A stretch of 64,000 nt of DNA from Marinobacter confluentis (GCF_004785685.1 NZ_SRPF01000001.1:62001-126000); one strand, 5' to 3'; numbered from the stretch's first letter, positions 9,758 through 20,866 are shown. A program made the numbers and translations. The notes: a model not told the origin generated them from the letters alone.

Positions 9758-10227
9758 TCACTGAAACCGGCCGCGTGGTCGCTATCAAGGGAAACATGGC
9801 CTGGGTGCAGACGATTCGTGCCAGCGCCTGCGAATCCTGTTCGGCCCGAAGTGGCTGTGGCCAGCGGGTGCTTGCCAGCGCCTCCAGTGGCCGGGCAAAT
9901 CAGGTTCTGGTCACCAATGACCTTGAGGCGTCAGTTGGCGACGAGGTCACCGTGGCCATTGATGAATCAGCGCTGCTATCGGCGTCGCTGCTTGTGTACG
10001 CCTTGCCATTGCTGTTGATGGTTCTGGGTGCGGTCACAGGTCAACAGTGGTTGCCAGCCGGCGACGCCGGAGCCATTGCCGGGGCCTTGTCTGGTCTGGC
10101 GGCAGGGTTCTTTCTGACACGGGTTATTCAGTCACGCCCGGGTAAGCAGTACGAGCCCAGGCTGGTCAGGGTTCTACCGTCCGGTGGTGCTATCCCCGGT
10201 TCAGCGCGGGTTCCGGCGTCAAGATGA
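9754..10227 (+). CDS. rseC: SoxR-reducing/MucC-type membrane protein RseC
   Basis: A 157-residue inner-membrane protein of the RseC/MucC family. The N-terminal half contains a cysteine cluster, CESCSARSGCG (about residues 28-38). Two adjacent hydrophobic segments follow (about 75-95 and 105-125). Its role in envelope stress is modest and still unclear in model species; E. coli RseC also affects SoxR reduction. It starts inside the mucB stop codon. Confidence 0.9.
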   Translation: MITETGRVVAIKGNMAWVQTIRASACESCSARSGCGQRVLASASSGRANQVLVTNDLEASVGDEVTVAIDESALLSASLLVYALPLLLMVLGAVTGQQWLPAGDAGAIAGALSGLAAGFFLTRVIQSRPGKQYEPRLVRVLPSGGAIPGSARVPASR

Positions 10228-10306
10228 ACGTTTGTTAAGATCGTTGAAAATCCGCTGACTGACCGCACAATAAAGGCGGACAGTTGAGCTTAAACGGGAG
10301 TCTGGA

Positions 10307-11746
10307 ATGCAGAAAATCAACCCTTTTCGACAGTCGGCCCTCTGGCTGGCTTTTGTGTTTGCGGTGTTTGCGCACTCGGTGTCGGCCAGGGAGCTGCCCG
10401 ATTTCACTGAGCTGGTAGAAGACAACTCGGCGGCTGTGGTCAACATCAGTACCACCACAGAACGGAAAGCCCCTGGTGGCGGCGCTTATGGCAGCCCGTT
10501 CGACCAGCGCCAGTTTGAACAGTTACCGGAATTCTTTCAGGATTTTTTTCGCGGCCCCCAGTCTCCCTTCGGTGGTGCCCCGGGCGGCCAGCCGCCGCGT
10601 CAGTCCATGGGTTCAGGGTTTATTGTGTCCAGTGACGGTTATGTGCTGACCAACAACCATGTTGTTGAAGGCGCAGACGAGATCATCGTTCGCCTGAACG
10701 ACCGTCGCGAGCTGCCGGCCCGTCTTGTAGGCACCGACCCCCGTTCTGATATGGCGGTGCTCAAGATTGAGGACGGCGACGACCTGCCAGTGGTGCAGAT
10801 CGGTCGGTCACGGGACCTGAAGGTCGGTGAGTGGGTGCTGGCCATCGGCTCGCCCTTCGGTTTCGACTACACCGTCACAGCGGGTATTGTCAGCGCGCTT
10901 GGTCGTTCCCTGCCTTCGGAAAACTACGTTCCGTTTATCCAGACCGACGTTGCCATCAACCCGGGCAACTCCGGAGGCCCTCTGTTCAATCTGGATGGCG
11001 AAGTCATCGGTATCAACTCTCAGATCTACACCCGGTCAGGGGGCTTTATGGGCGTGTCTTTTGCCATTCCCATTGATGATGCCATGAACGTGTTCCGCCA
11101 GCTTCGCGACGAGGGGTCGGTGTCCCGCGGATGGCTTGGCGTGCTGATCCAGGAAGTGAACCGGGATCTTGCTGAATCCTTTGGTCTTAAGCGCCCCCGC
11201 GGTGCCCTGGTGGCTGAGGTTATGGCTGGTTCGCCGGCCGAGGATGCCGGCCTTCAGTCTGGTGACATCGTGTTGCAGTACGAAGGTGAGGATGTCGCTC
11301 TGTCGTCGGACCTGCCGCCGATGGTTGGCCGAACACCGGTTGGGGAAACGGCTTCGCTGCAAGTGCTGCGTGGCGGCAAGACGATCAACGTGGATGTGGA
11401 GATCGGACGCCTGCCGGAGGACGGCCAGGCCCGAGCGTCATCGCCAGCCGAGAGGGGCAGTCCTTCCTCGTCAGCGCCCCTGGGCCTGAGCGTTGAGCCT
11501 CTGCCCAGTGAAATAGCAGACGCATGGGATCTATCTTCCGGCGGCGTTCTGGTGACCAACGTTGCCCCCGGCCCTGCCCGGGAGGCAGGTATCCGGCCTG
11601 ATGACGTTATCACCGAGCTGAACCGTCAGCCGATAGGTTCCCTGGATGATTTTGCGGATGTGGTGGAATCTCTTCCTGAGGACAGCGCGGTTTCCGTGAG
11701 GGTGATTCGCCAGGGTAGAGCAAGCTATTTCGTCATGAAGCCCTGA
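10307..11746 (+). CDS. mucD: Periplasmic serine protease MucD (DegP/HtrA family)
   Basis: A chaperone-protease that degrades misfolded envelope proteins and dampens AlgU signalling. A signal peptide spans about residues 1-27. The catalytic triad reads as His118 (NNHVVEG), Asp148 (DPRSDMAV) and Ser222 (GNSGGPLF). Two PDZ domains follow (about 265-355 and 385-475). At 479 residues it matches P. aeruginosa MucD. It closes the algU operon and is followed by a strong hairpin at 11773-11817. Confidence 0.96.
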   Translation: MQKINPFRQSALWLAFVFAVFAHSVSARELPDFTELVEDNSAAVVNISTTTERKAPGGGAYGSPFDQRQFEQLPEFFQDFFRGPQSPFGGAPGGQPPRQSMGSGFIVSSDGYVLTNNHVVEGADEIIVRLNDRRELPARLVGTDPRSDMAVLKIEDGDDLPVVQIGRSRDLKVGEWVLAIGSPFGFDYTVTAGIVSALGRSLPSENYVPFIQTDVAINPGNSGGPLFNLDGEVIGINSQIYTRSGGFMGVSFAIPIDDAMNVFRQLRDEGSVSRGWLGVLIQEVNRDLAESFGLKRPRGALVAEVMAGSPAEDAGLQSGDIVLQYEGEDVALSSDLPPMVGRTPVGETASLQVLRGGKTINVDVEIGRLPEDGQARASSPAERGSPSSSAPLGLSVEPLPSEIADAWDLSSGGVLVTNVAPGPAREAGIRPDDVITELNRQPIGSLDDFADVVESLPEDSAVSVRVIRQGRASYFVMKP

Positions 11747-11772
11747 TTATCAGGGTCAGGAAGGTTCCATGA

Positions 11773-11817
11773 AGCCCCCGTCACTGTTGATGGAAACGAC
11801 AGTGGCGGGGGCTTTTG
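11773..11817 (+). terminator. Rho-independent terminator after mucD
   Basis: A 15-bp stem (11773-11787 with 11799-11813, one G-U pair) has an 11-nt loop and is followed by TTTTG. It closes the algU-mucD operon before the CHASE-GGDEF-EAL gene. The T-tract is short but the stem is very stable. Confidence 0.85.
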
Positions 11818-11870
11818 TTATACTGGGTGCCGAATAAAAAAACCGTGTTCAGGGAACGGACCCAGCAGTC

Positions 11871-14597
11871 ATGATGAACAGAAAGGAATTGCCTCTAAGG
11901 ACGCTTCTCAGACCCCGTTATTCGTGGCTGGCATGGCTGCTGCTGGTTGCCGCTCTGATTGTCACCTTTCTGCTCTGGCAGGTTTCTATCCGCCTGGTTG
12001 AAGACCGCACCCAGGCCCGCTTCAGAACCCAGTCACTCCAGCTCAAGACCGCCATCGATGAACGTTTGCTGAATTATGAGCAGGTACTTGCGGGCAGTGC
12101 CGGCCTGTTTGCTGTCGCCGGAGATGTCAGCCGTGACGAATGGCGTGAATACATCGACAACGTGGACATCAACCGCTACTACCCAGGCATTCAGGGCATT
12201 GGTTATGTCAGGCGTGTTGGTGTACGGCAGATGGCAGACCACATAGCGTCGACCCGGCGAAACGGTATCCTCAATTACCTTGTTACGCCTCTGGGCAGCG
12301 GGCCGGACTATTATCCGATGGTGTATCTTGAGCCAGGAACCGAGCGCAACCAGAAGGCGCTCGGTTACGATCCATTCAGTGACCCGGTTCATAGGGTTGC
12401 AATGGAGGCCGCCCGTGATGATGCCAGGCCAAAAGTGACTGGTAAGGTGGTTCTGGTTCAGGAAGAAGTGGCCGAGGATCAGGCCAGTTTTCTGATGTAT
12501 TACCCGGTATTCCAGGGTGGCGAAGCCCCGGAAAGCCGGCTAGAGCGCAAGATGATGCTGTCTGGCTATGTATTCAGTGCCTTTCGCATGAACACTCTGC
12601 TGGATGGCATTGTGGGCCTGATTTCGCCGTTTCTGGACGTAAAAATCTACGACGACGGTGTGATTTCCCGGGAGTCGCTGATGTACGGCTCGAATCTGGG
12701 CTCTCTGGACGAAGACTTCAATTTTGAAATGAGCCAGACCATCTCTCTGGGTGGCCGGGACTGGTTATTGCAGACGCGGTCTACCCCGGCTTTCGATTAT
12801 CTGGCCGCTGACCCGCGACCGCCGATTGTGCTGGCGTCCGGCATTATCATCAGCCTGTTGCTGTTCGGTTTCGTCCTCACGCTGACCCGGGGGCGGATCA
12901 TGGCCCAGAGCAGTGCTGGCCGCTACCGCGCCATTACCGAAGGTGCAGCCAATGTCACCCTGGTTCTGGGGAGGGATGGCCGACTGCAATACGCCAGCCC
13001 GTCCAGTCAGGATATCCTGGGTTTCGATCCGGTGCGGGTGCATGACCTGGGCCTCAAGCCGCAGGTGCATGAAGATGACTGGGCCGCTCTGAAAAGCCGC
13101 TTTCTAGAGGCCCTGAAGTCGCCAGGAAAACAGATGCCGGTGGTTCCCCTCAGGGTTCGGGATGCCGGTGGTCACTGGCGCCAGATGGAAGGTACTTTTA
13201 CATCCATGCTGAAAGTGCCAGGCGTCAGGGGTGTTGTGCTCAGCCTTCGTGACCTTACCCAGCTCAAGGCTGCCCAGTCCGAACTGCACCGGCTGGCGTT
13301 CTACGACCCGCTGACCGGGCTGGCCAACCGCCAGCTTTTTCGCGACCGGCTGAATCATGTGGTGCATCGCAGCAAGCGCAACCAGGAATCCGCTGCACTG
13401 ATGTTTCTGGACCTGGACGGCTTCAAAAGGATCAACGACACCCTGGGCCATGATGCCGGTGATGAACTGCTCACGCTGGTGGCCGAGTGGTTGACTGGCT
13501 GTGTGAGGGAAGACGATTCCGTAGCCCGACTCGGCGGCGATGAGTTTGTTGTGCTGCTGTCGCGGATCAGCGGCCCGGATGCCGCGGGCCGAGTGGCGGA
13601 GACTATTCTTCGACGGCTCTGCCAGCGGGTGCGGTTGAATGACCACGAAGTCGGGGTGACGGTCAGTATCGGTATCACCATGATCCCCCACGACAGCGAA
13701 GACACTGGCACGCTGATGAAGTATGCCGATCTCGCGATGTACCGGGCCAAGGAAAAGGGCCGTAACGGCTACCAGTTCTTCACGCCGGCGATGAATGCCC
13801 AGGCGGCCCGCCGCCTGATTCAACAGGAAGAGCTATCGGCTGCCCTGGAAGACGACCGCTTTGTGCTGCACTACCAGCCCAAGATTGAACTGGCGACCCA
13901 GCGGGTGATTGGTGTGGAAGCGTTTCTGCGCTGGCATCATCCGGAAAAGGGCCTGGTGAGTGCCCAGCAGTTTATCGGGCTGGCCGAAGAAACCGGGCTG
14001 ATTATCCGCCTTGGCGAAATTGCTCTGCGCCAGGCCTGTATTCAGGTGCAGGCCCTGGAGCGGGCCGGGTTCGAATCACTGAAGATGGCGGTGAACCTGT
14101 CGGTGAAGCAGTTGATGGATTCGGGTTTTCTGGACATGGTGCGCCAGGTGATCACCGAAACCGGAGTTTCTCCTGAGCAGCTTGAGCTGGAAATGCCCGC
14201 AGAGCTGCTCAACGAGGACCCTCGCCAGGTCCAGGACCTGCTGGTATCCCTCCATGATATGGGCGTCTGTCTGATACTGGATGATTTCGGTACCGGTGCC
14301 TGTTCGCTGGTATCACTGCAGCAACTGCCGCTGGACGTGATCAAGATCGACCACCGATTTATTCGGGACATTCCCTACAATGTCAGTGCCACGGATGTTG
14401 CGTCAGCGGTGATTGCGCTGGCCCGCAAGCTCCACCTGACCGTGGTTGCCGAAGGTGTGGAAACGCCCCAGCAACTGGATTTTCTTCACAGTGCCGGTTG
14501 CGCCCAGTGCCAGGGCAATCTGTTCAGCTATCCGCTGGATGAGGATGCACTGATTGGCTTCCTGGTTCGACAGTACGAAAGCCCCCTGATGTCCTGA
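11871..14597 (+). CDS. Membrane CHASE-PAS-GGDEF-EAL signalling protein
   Basis: A 908-residue inner-membrane protein that probably adjusts c-di-GMP. A transmembrane helix (about residues 20-40) leads into a periplasmic CHASE sensor domain (about 75-290), then a second helix (about 318-340), a PAS domain (about 350-465), GGDEF (RLGGDEFVVLL near 554) and EAL (from about 640). The diguanylate cyclase signature is intact. In the EAL domain the signature reads EAF, the usual ITE motif is replaced (ELEMPAEL), and DDFGTG and AEGVE are kept. Phosphodiesterase activity is therefore uncertain. The ligand of CHASE is unknown. Confidence 0.92.
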   Translation: MMNRKELPLRTLLRPRYSWLAWLLLVAALIVTFLLWQVSIRLVEDRTQARFRTQSLQLKTAIDERLLNYEQVLAGSAGLFAVAGDVSRDEWREYIDNVDINRYYPGIQGIGYVRRVGVRQMADHIASTRRNGILNYLVTPLGSGPDYYPMVYLEPGTERNQKALGYDPFSDPVHRVAMEAARDDARPKVTGKVVLVQEEVAEDQASFLMYYPVFQGGEAPESRLERKMMLSGYVFSAFRMNTLLDGIVGLISPFLDVKIYDDGVISRESLMYGSNLGSLDEDFNFEMSQTISLGGRDWLLQTRSTPAFDYLAADPRPPIVLASGIIISLLLFGFVLTLTRGRIMAQSSAGRYRAITEGAANVTLVLGRDGRLQYASPSSQDILGFDPVRVHDLGLKPQVHEDDWAALKSRFLEALKSPGKQMPVVPLRVRDAGGHWRQMEGTFTSMLKVPGVRGVVLSLRDLTQLKAAQSELHRLAFYDPLTGLANRQLFRDRLNHVVHRSKRNQESAALMFLDLDGFKRINDTLGHDAGDELLTLVAEWLTGCVREDDSVARLGGDEFVVLLSRISGPDAAGRVAETILRRLCQRVRLNDHEVGVTVSIGITMIPHDSEDTGTLMKYADLAMYRAKEKGRNGYQFFTPAMNAQAARRLIQQEELSAALEDDRFVLHYQPKIELATQRVIGVEAFLRWHHPEKGLVSAQQFIGLAEETGLIIRLGEIALRQACIQVQALERAGFESLKMAVNLSVKQLMDSGFLDMVRQVITETGVSPEQLELEMPAELLNEDPRQVQDLLVSLHDMGVCLILDDFGTGACSLVSLQQLPLDVIKIDHRFIRDIPYNVSATDVASAVIALARKLHLTVVAEGVETPQQLDFLHSAGCAQCQGNLFSYPLDEDALIGFLVRQYESPLMS

Positions 14598-14709
14598 TCA
14601 TGGCAATACAGCCCTTATACCGGTAAAATCACGCCGTTGTCGGGGGCGAGCCTCCCGGCGGTGGTCTGCCAAGGCCCAATCCTTCGTTCCATTTGAGTAG
14701 CCTTTTTCT

Positions 14710-16512
14710 GTGACTGAACTGAGCCGAATCCGTAACTTTTCGATCATCGCCCATATCGACCATGGCAAATCCACGCTGGCGGACCGTTTTATCCAGATCT
14801 GTGGCGGCCTCACCGACCGGGAAATGAACGAGCAGGTGCTTGATTCCATGGACCTCGAGCGTGAGCGCGGCATTACCATCAAGGCCCAGAGCGTCACCCT
14901 GAACTATACGGCTCGTGATGGGGTGGAATACAAACTGAATTTCATCGACACCCCCGGCCACGTCGATTTCTCCTATGAAGTGTCGCGCTCGCTCTATGCC
15001 TGTGAGGGTGCCCTGCTGGTGGTGGATGCGGGGCAGGGCGTTGAGGCCCAGTCTGTTGCCAACTGCTATACCGCCATCGAGCAGGGGCTGGAAGTGGTTC
15101 CGGTATTGAACAAGATGGATCTTCCCCAGGCAGAGCCCGAGCGGGTTGCCCAGGAAATCGAGGATATTATCGGAATCGAGGCCACCGAAGCCGTTCGCTG
15201 CAGTGCCAAGAGCGGCATGGGGGTCGAAGATGTGCTGGAAGACCTGATCAGGCGGATTCCGCCACCGGTTGGCGAAGTGGACGCCCCGTTACAGGCGCTG
15301 ATTATTGACTCCTGGTTCGATAACTATCTTGGCGTAGTCTCCCTGGTGCGGGTTACTCAGGGAACCATCAAGAAGGGCGACAAGATCGTGATCAAGTCCA
15401 CCCAGAAAGGCTGGACTGCGGACAAGGTGGGTATTTTTACACCGAAACCCACGGAAACCGGCTCGCTCCACGCGGGTGAGGTCGGTTTCGTGATTGCTGG
15501 CATCAAGGACATTCATGGTGCCCCGGTGGGCGATACAATCGTGCAGCAGAAAAACTGGGAAAACATCCCCAGGCTGCCGGGTTTCAAAAAGGTCAAACCC
15601 CAGGTCTATGCGGGCCTGTTCCCGGTCAGTTCGGATGATTACAACGATTTCCGGGATGCCCTGGAAAAACTCACGCTGAACGACGCCTCGCTGTTCTTCG
15701 AGCCTGAGAGTTCGGATGCCCTGGGTTTCGGTTTCCGCTGTGGTTTTCTGGGTATGCTCCACATGGAGATCATCCAGGAGCGGCTGGAACGGGAATACGA
15801 CATCGACCTGATCACCACCGCGCCGACGGTTATTTATGAAGTCGTCACCAAGACCGGTGAAACGGTCACCGTTGCCAACCCTTCAAGCCTGCCTGATATC
15901 GGTTCGATTGAGGAAATGCGCGAACCGATTGTCGAGGCAAACATTCTGGTGCCACAGGAGCACCTGGGCAACGTCATTGCCCTGTGCGAAGAAAAACGCG
16001 GCATCCAGAAAAACATGCACTTTCTGTCCACCCAGGTGCAGGTGACCTACGAGCTACCAATGGCGGAAGTGGTGCTGGATTTCTTTGACCGCATCAAGTC
16101 TGCCAGCCGGGGTTTTGCCTCTCTGGATTATCACTTTGTGCGCTTCCAGGCCGCCAACCTCGTGCGCCTGGATGTGCTGATCAACAGCGAGCGGGTAGAT
16201 GCGCTGGCGTTGATTGTACATCGGGAACAGTCCCAGTATCGCGGCCGCGCCCTGGTCGAGAAAATGAAAGAGCTGATCCCCCGGCAGATGTTTGATATTG
16301 CCATCCAGGCAGCCATCGGCAACCAGGTGGTATCCCGTGTAACGGTCAAGGCTTTGCGTAAAAACGTCACCGCCAAATGTTACGGCGGTGACGTCAGCCG
16401 TAAGAAGAAACTTCTGCAGAAGCAGAAGGAAGGTAAAAAGCGCATGAAACAGCTGGGCAATGTTGAGGTGCCGCAGGAAGCTTTCCTTGCCGTACTGAAA
16501 GTGGACAAATAA
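14710..16512 (+). CDS. lepA: Elongation factor 4 (LepA)
   Basis: A ribosome-binding GTPase that acts on translation and ribosome assembly. G1 is AHIDHGKST (residues 14-22), G3 DTPGH (80-84) and G4 NKMD (134-137). The C-terminal LepA-specific domain ends with a lysine-rich [15 protein letters not shown] stretch. At 600 residues the length is standard. The start is a GTG at 14710 that begins the conserved core directly. It heads the conserved lepA-lepB-rnc-era-recO-pdxJ run. Confidence 0.98.
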   Translation: MTELSRIRNFSIIAHIDHGKSTLADRFIQICGGLTDREMNEQVLDSMDLERERGITIKAQSVTLNYTARDGVEYKLNFIDTPGHVDFSYEVSRSLYACEGALLVVDAGQGVEAQSVANCYTAIEQGLEVVPVLNKMDLPQAEPERVAQEIEDIIGIEATEAVRCSAKSGMGVEDVLEDLIRRIPPPVGEVDAPLQALIIDSWFDNYLGVVSLVRVTQGTIKKGDKIVIKSTQKGWTADKVGIFTPKPTETGSLHAGEVGFVIAGIKDIHGAPVGDTIVQQKNWENIPRLPGFKKVKPQVYAGLFPVSSDDYNDFRDALEKLTLNDASLFFEPESSDALGFGFRCGFLGMLHMEIIQERLEREYDIDLITTAPTVIYEVVTKTGETVTVANPSSLPDIGSIEEMREPIVEANILVPQEHLGNVIALCEEKRGIQKNMHFLSTQVQVTYELPMAEVVLDFFDRIKSASRGFASLDYHFVRFQAANLVRLDVLINSERVDALALIVHREQSQYRGRALVEKMKELIPRQMFDIAIQAAIGNQVVSRVTVKALRKNVTAKCYGGDVSRKKKLLQKQKEGKKRMKQLGNVEVPQEAFLAVLKVDK

Positions 16513-16523
16513 AAGGCATCTGA

Positions 16524-17315
16524 ATGGATATTAATTTTCCCCTGGTTCTGGTTGTTCTCACCTTCGCCACCGGGTTGATCTGGCTGCTGGATATTCTGGT
16601 TCTGCGCAAGCGCCGCAATCCGCGCGCAGAATCAGCTTCCGAGGCTGCGGCCGATGATGAGTCTGAAGCAGGGAAAGAGCCTTACCTGGTTGAGCTAAGC
16701 CGGTCGTTCTTTCCGGTGCTGGCCATTGTTCTGGTGCTTCGGTCTTTCCTGGTGGAGCCCTTCCAGATCCCGTCCGGGTCCATGCTGCCAACCCTGGAGG
16801 TTGGCGACTTCATCCTGGTGAACAAGTTTGCCTACGGCCTGCGTCTGCCCGTTGCCGGCACCAAGATCCTCTCGGTGGATGATCCCCAGCGTGGTGATGT
16901 AATGGTCTTCCGCTACCCGGATGATGGCACCACCAATTACATCAAGCGTGTCGTCGGTGTGCCTGGCGACCGTATTCGCTATCAGGACCACGAGCTGTTT
17001 GTGAATGGCGAAAAGGTAGAGGCGCAATTCGTTGCGCGCATGCCGCCGGTGGAACTGCTTCGGGAAAAACTCGGTGACGATGAACATATGATATACCGCA
17101 CCATGGGCCGCAGCGGCAATGGCGGCGAAGGCCAGTGGAGCGTCGGTGAAGGACAGTATTTCGTCATGGGTGATAACCGTGACAACAGTAACGACAGTCG
17201 ATACTGGGGCATGGTTCCGGACGATATGGTGGTCGGCAAGGCGTTTGCGATCTGGATGCACTGGCAATCGCTCACCAGTCTGCCATCCTTTGATCGTGTG
17301 GGCAGTATCGATTAA
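16524..17315 (+). CDS. lepB: Signal peptidase I
   Basis: Cleaves signal peptides of exported proteins at the inner membrane. Two N-terminal transmembrane segments are visible (about residues 3-22 and 58-76). The catalytic Ser86 is in PSGSMLPTL and the Lys141 general base in YIKRVVG, and the late motif MGDNRDNSNDSRYWG is complete. At 263 residues it is somewhat shorter than the E. coli enzyme but normal for pseudomonads. It sits 11 bp after lepA. Confidence 0.97.
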   Translation: MDINFPLVLVVLTFATGLIWLLDILVLRKRRNPRAESASEAAADDESEAGKEPYLVELSRSFFPVLAIVLVLRSFLVEPFQIPSGSMLPTLEVGDFILVNKFAYGLRLPVAGTKILSVDDPQRGDVMVFRYPDDGTTNYIKRVVGVPGDRIRYQDHELFVNGEKVEAQFVARMPPVELLREKLGDDEHMIYRTMGRSGNGGEGQWSVGEGQYFVMGDNRDNSNDSRYWGMVPDDMVVGKAFAIWMHWQSLTSLPSFDRVGSID

Positions 17316-17357
17316 CAACAGCGACAAACGGTGTTGAACTCCAGGGGTGTACCGAAC

Positions 17358-17747
17358 ATGAAACAATCCAGCCTTTCTTCCATGCACAGACAGTCGGGCG
17401 CTTCCGCACTGGTTATTCTGATCATGGTCCTGTTTTTTGGTGGTCTGCTGACTATTGGTATCAAGCTGGGGCCAGCTTATCTGGACGACCAGACCATCAG
17501 CAAGGCAGTGGAAAGCATCAGCGACACCGAGGGGCTCTCCCGCATGGGGCCGGCCGAGGTTCGCACCCTGATCAACAAGCGGTTGCTGGTCAACAACGTT
17601 CGCAGTCTCAAGCCTGAGGACATCACCATCAAGAAAAACGGCGACACCGTTTTGATTACGGTGGAATATGAAGTGCGGGACAATATTTTCCGCAACATCG
17701 ATACCGTGGTTCATTTCAAGCACGAGTATGAGATGACCGGCCAGTGA
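17358..17747 (+). CDS. DUF4845 small membrane protein
   Basis: About 129 residues with one hydrophobic segment near the N-terminus ([18 protein letters not shown]) and a soluble remainder rich in short beta-like stretches. The position between lepB and rnc, together with the sequence style, fits the DUF4845 family common in pseudomonads and relatives. The ATG at 17358 has an AGGGG ribosome site; a GTG at 17331 is an in-frame alternative. Function unknown. Its stop overlaps the rnc start. Confidence 0.8.
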   Translation: MKQSSLSSMHRQSGASALVILIMVLFFGGLLTIGIKLGPAYLDDQTISKAVESISDTEGLSRMGPAEVRTLINKRLLVNNVRSLKPEDITIKKNGDTVLITVEYEVRDNIFRNIDTVVHFKHEYEMTGQ

Positions 17748-18433
17748 GTTCCCAACCCGATCTTGAAGAATTACAGCGCCGGCTGGGGTACCAGTTTAAA
17801 GTGCCAGAGCGTCTGTTACTGGCGCTGACCCATCGCAGCCACGGCAACCAGAACAATGAGCGCCTGGAGTTTCTGGGTGACTCGATTGTCAATATGGTCA
17901 TTGCCGAATACCTCTACCTGCACTTTGAAAAAGCCCGTGAAGGCCAGCTCAGCCGCCTTCGAGCCCGCATGGTCAAGGGTGTGACCCTGGCGGAAATCGG
18001 CCGCGAATTCGAGCTGGGAAAATACCTGCGGCTGGGGTCGGGCGAGCTCAAGAGTGGTGGCTTCCGGCGTGAATCCATTCTCGCCGACGCCGTAGAATCG
18101 GTGATTGGCGCCATCTATCTGGACAGTGATTTTCACACCTGCCGTGAACAGGTCCTGCGCTGGTTTGATCTGCGCCTGAAAAAGCTGGATCTTCAGGACA
18201 CCCAGAAAGACCCGAAAACCCGCCTTCAGGAATACCTGCAGTCCCGTCAGTTTCCGTTGCCCCTTTATGAAGTGATTTCCGTGGATGGCGAGGCCCACGC
18301 CCAGACCTTTAACGTCTCCTGTGCCTTGCCGTCGCTGGATCGCAGAACCTCGGGTATCGGCAGCAGCCGCCGTATTGCCGAACAGGAAGCCGCCCGCAAC
18401 GCCCTGAAACAGCTGGGTGTGGAGAACGATTGA
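17744..18433 (+). CDS. rnc: Ribonuclease III
   Basis: Cleaves double-stranded RNA in rRNA maturation and mRNA turnover. The RNase III signature [11 protein letters not shown] lies near residues 38-48, and the second acidic cluster ([13 protein letters not shown]) near 115-127. A C-terminal dsRNA-binding domain ends the 229-residue protein. The GTG start overlaps the preceding stop codon by 4 bases and the end overlaps era, so the rnc-era pair is translationally coupled, as in E. coli. Confidence 0.97.
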   Translation: MSSQPDLEELQRRLGYQFKVPERLLLALTHRSHGNQNNERLEFLGDSIVNMVIAEYLYLHFEKAREGQLSRLRARMVKGVTLAEIGREFELGKYLRLGSGELKSGGFRRESILADAVESVIGAIYLDSDFHTCREQVLRWFDLRLKKLDLQDTQKDPKTRLQEYLQSRQFPLPLYEVISVDGEAHAQTFNVSCALPSLDRRTSGIGSSRRIAEQEAARNALKQLGVEND

Positions 18434-19350
18434 TGAATGATATTACCCGTCCGGAAAACCCGGACAGCCGCTGCGGTTTTGTGGCTATTGTCGGCCGCCC
18501 GAACGTGGGCAAGTCCACGTTGCTGAACCACATTCTGGGCCAGAAACTCAGTATTACCTCCCGCAAGCCCCAGACCACCCGGCATCAGGTGCTGGGCATC
18601 AAGACCGAGGGGCTTTCGCAGGCGATTTACGTGGATACGCCCGGAATGCACGAAGAGGAACCCCGTGCTCTGAACCGCTATATGAACCGCGCGGCGACGT
18701 CTGCGCTGAAGGGTGTTGATGTGGTGGTGTTTGTGGTGGACCAGATGACCTGGACCACCGCCGATGAGATGGTGCTGGAAAAGCTGCGCCATCTGACTTG
18801 CCCGGTGATTCTTGCGGTCAACAAGGTCGACCGGATCGAGAAGCGCGAATCATTGCTGCCGCATCTGGAAATGCTGTCGAAGAAGCGGGACTTTGCCGAG
18901 ATCATTCCCCTTTCGGCATTGAAGGAAATGAACCTGGAACCACTGGAAAAGTCCGTGGCTGGGTTCCTTCCGCAGAGCGTTCATTTCTACCCGGATGATC
19001 AGATTACGGATCGTAGCGAGCGCTTTATGGCCTCGGAAATGGTTCGTGAAAAGATTACCCGTCAGTTGGGTGCCGAGTTGCCTTATTCCGTGGCGGTGGA
19101 AATTGAAGAGTTCCGCCAGGATGGAAAAACACTGCATATATCGGCTCTGATCCTGGTTGAGCGTGAAGGCCAGAAAAAAATCATCATCGGCGATAAAGGC
19201 GAACGCCTGCGCCGCATCGGCCAGGAAGCCCGCATGGATATGGAGCGTCTGTTTGACGGTAAAGTCATGCTGCGGCTCTGGGTCAAGGTAAAGCGCGGTT
19301 GGGCCGACAGTGACCGGGCCCTGAAAAGCCTTGGCATGAACGACTTCTGA
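18433..19350 (+). CDS. era: GTPase Era
   Basis: Ribosome assembly GTPase binding the 3' end of 16S rRNA. G1 is GRPNVGKST (residues 21-29), G3 DTPG (about 68-71) and G4 NKVD (about 125-128). The C-terminal KH domain contains the [14 protein letters not shown] loop. About 305 residues from the ATG at 18433; an in-frame TTG at 18430 is one codon earlier. It starts inside the rnc stop (TGATG). Confidence 0.97.
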   Translation: MNDITRPENPDSRCGFVAIVGRPNVGKSTLLNHILGQKLSITSRKPQTTRHQVLGIKTEGLSQAIYVDTPGMHEEEPRALNRYMNRAATSALKGVDVVVFVVDQMTWTTADEMVLEKLRHLTCPVILAVNKVDRIEKRESLLPHLEMLSKKRDFAEIIPLSALKEMNLEPLEKSVAGFLPQSVHFYPDDQITDRSERFMASEMVREKITRQLGAELPYSVAVEIEEFRQDGKTLHISALILVEREGQKKIIIGDKGERLRRIGQEARMDMERLFDGKVMLRLWVKVKRGWADSDRALKSLGMNDF

Positions 19351-19368
19351 CATTTCCATGAGATCGCC

Positions 19369-20097
19369 ATGAGAACGCCGGTACAGCAGGAGCCCGCTTA
19401 CGTTCTGCACCGCCGTCCATGGCGGGAAACCAGTCTGATGGTGGATGTGTTCTCCCTGAATGCCGGCCGCATTACGGTGGTCGCCCGTGGCGCCAACTCT
19501 GCAAAAAGCCCGCTGAAAGCCCAGTTGCAGCCTTTCCAGCCACTATTGCTGGACTGGACCGGGCGCAGTGACCTGAAAACCCTGACCCAGACCGACGTGC
19601 GCCCCGGGCCGTCGTTAAGTAAAACCCTGGCGCTCTACAGCGGCCTCTATATTAATGAGCTGCTGCAGCGAACCTTGCCCATGGCGGACCCGAACCCCAA
19701 TCTGTTCGCGGCCTACATTGACCTGTTGGGCGAACTGGCGGCGACTGACGACGTAGAGCCTGTACTCAGGCGCTTTGAAAAAACCTTTGCCGGGGAACTG
19801 GGTTACAGCTTTGCCTGGGACCAGACCACCGACACCGGTGAGGCAGTCGCAAACGGATGTCAGTATTACTATGATCCCGAGCAGGGCATTCTGGCCCGGC
19901 CCTCGGAAACGGCCCGTTTGCAGGGATTGTCTGGCGATACGCTTAAAGCCCTGGCGGGAGGTGATCTTGAGTCTCCCGACTGTCGTCGGGTTGCCAAACG
20001 AGTGACCCGTGTTCTGGTGGATTTTCTGCTGCAGGGTCGTGAACTGAACAGCCGTCGTTTATTTTCCAGCCATCGAGGAGAGCGCAATGACCCTTAA
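19369..20097 (+). CDS. recO: DNA repair protein RecO
   Basis: Mediator that with RecR loads RecA on SSB-coated gaps. The N-terminal OB-fold is recognisable ([32 protein letters not shown]) and an alpha-helical C-terminal domain follows. At 242 residues the size is typical. It overlaps pdxJ by 11 bp, the standard era-recO-pdxJ order. Confidence 0.95.
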   Translation: MRTPVQQEPAYVLHRRPWRETSLMVDVFSLNAGRITVVARGANSAKSPLKAQLQPFQPLLLDWTGRSDLKTLTQTDVRPGPSLSKTLALYSGLYINELLQRTLPMADPNPNLFAAYIDLLGELAATDDVEPVLRRFEKTFAGELGYSFAWDQTTDTGEAVANGCQYYYDPEQGILARPSETARLQGLSGDTLKALAGGDLESPDCRRVAKRVTRVLVDFLLQGRELNSRRLFSSHRGERNDP

Positions 20098-20836
20098 CCA
20101 GACCCGTTCGCGAGTGCTGCTTGGCGTCAATATCGACCATGTGGCAACGCTGCGCCAGGCCAGGGGTACCCGTTATCCCGATCCCGTGCAGGCGGCATTG
20201 CTGGCAGAAGAGGCCGGGGCCGATGGCATCACCATCCACCCCCGGGAAGATCGCCGCCACATTCAGGACCGGGACGTGTTTCTGTTGAAGGAAACCCTGA
20301 ACACCAAAATGAATCTGGAGATGGCCGTGACCGAGGCCATGATTGTGTTCGCGGAACAGGTTCGGCCAGAGTGCGTCTGCCTGGTGCCGGAAAAACGTGA
20401 AGAGCTGACCACGGAAGGCGGGCTCGATGTGGATGGGCAGGAAGCCCGTGTGGCCAAAGCCTGCGAACGGCTCGCCCGCTTTGGCGCCGAGGTTTCCCTG
20501 TTCATTGACCCGGACATTGCCCAGATTGACGCAGCGGTTCGCTGCGGCGCACCGGTGATCGAGCTGCATACCGGTGAATTTGCCGAGGCAGAAACGCCTG
20601 AGGCTGAGAATGAGGCGTTTGACAGAATCGCCAAGGCTCTGGCCCACGCGCGCAAAAAGGGACTGGTGGTCAACGCCGGTCACGGGCTGCATTACCACAA
20701 TACGGAGCGGGTGGCGTCACTGCCCGGCATTAACGAGCTGAACATTGGCCATGCCATCATCGCCCGGGCGGTTTTCGTGGGTCTGAAAGAGGCGGTGCGC
20801 GATATGAAGGAAATCCTCCACCACGCCAGCCGTTGA
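20087..20836 (+). CDS. pdxJ: Pyridoxine 5'-phosphate synthase
   Basis: Condenses 1-deoxyxylulose 5-phosphate with 3-amino-2-oxopropyl phosphate to make pyridoxine 5'-phosphate, the ring-closing step of vitamin B6 synthesis. The TIM-barrel start [15 protein letters not shown] is characteristic, as are the HPREDRRHI segment (phosphate and catalytic region) and the late [10 protein letters not shown] loop. At 249 residues the length is standard. It ends the lepA cluster and converges on gacS with 30 bp between them. Confidence 0.97.
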   Translation: MTLNQTRSRVLLGVNIDHVATLRQARGTRYPDPVQAALLAEEAGADGITIHPREDRRHIQDRDVFLLKETLNTKMNLEMAVTEAMIVFAEQVRPECVCLVPEKREELTTEGGLDVDGQEARVAKACERLARFGAEVSLFIDPDIAQIDAAVRCGAPVIELHTGEFAEAETPEAENEAFDRIAKALAHARKKGLVVNAGHGLHYHNTERVASLPGINELNIGHAIIARAVFVGLKEAVRDMKEILHHASR

Positions 20837-20866
20837 TACGTCCCGCGGGCCGGGCGATGGAGGTGT

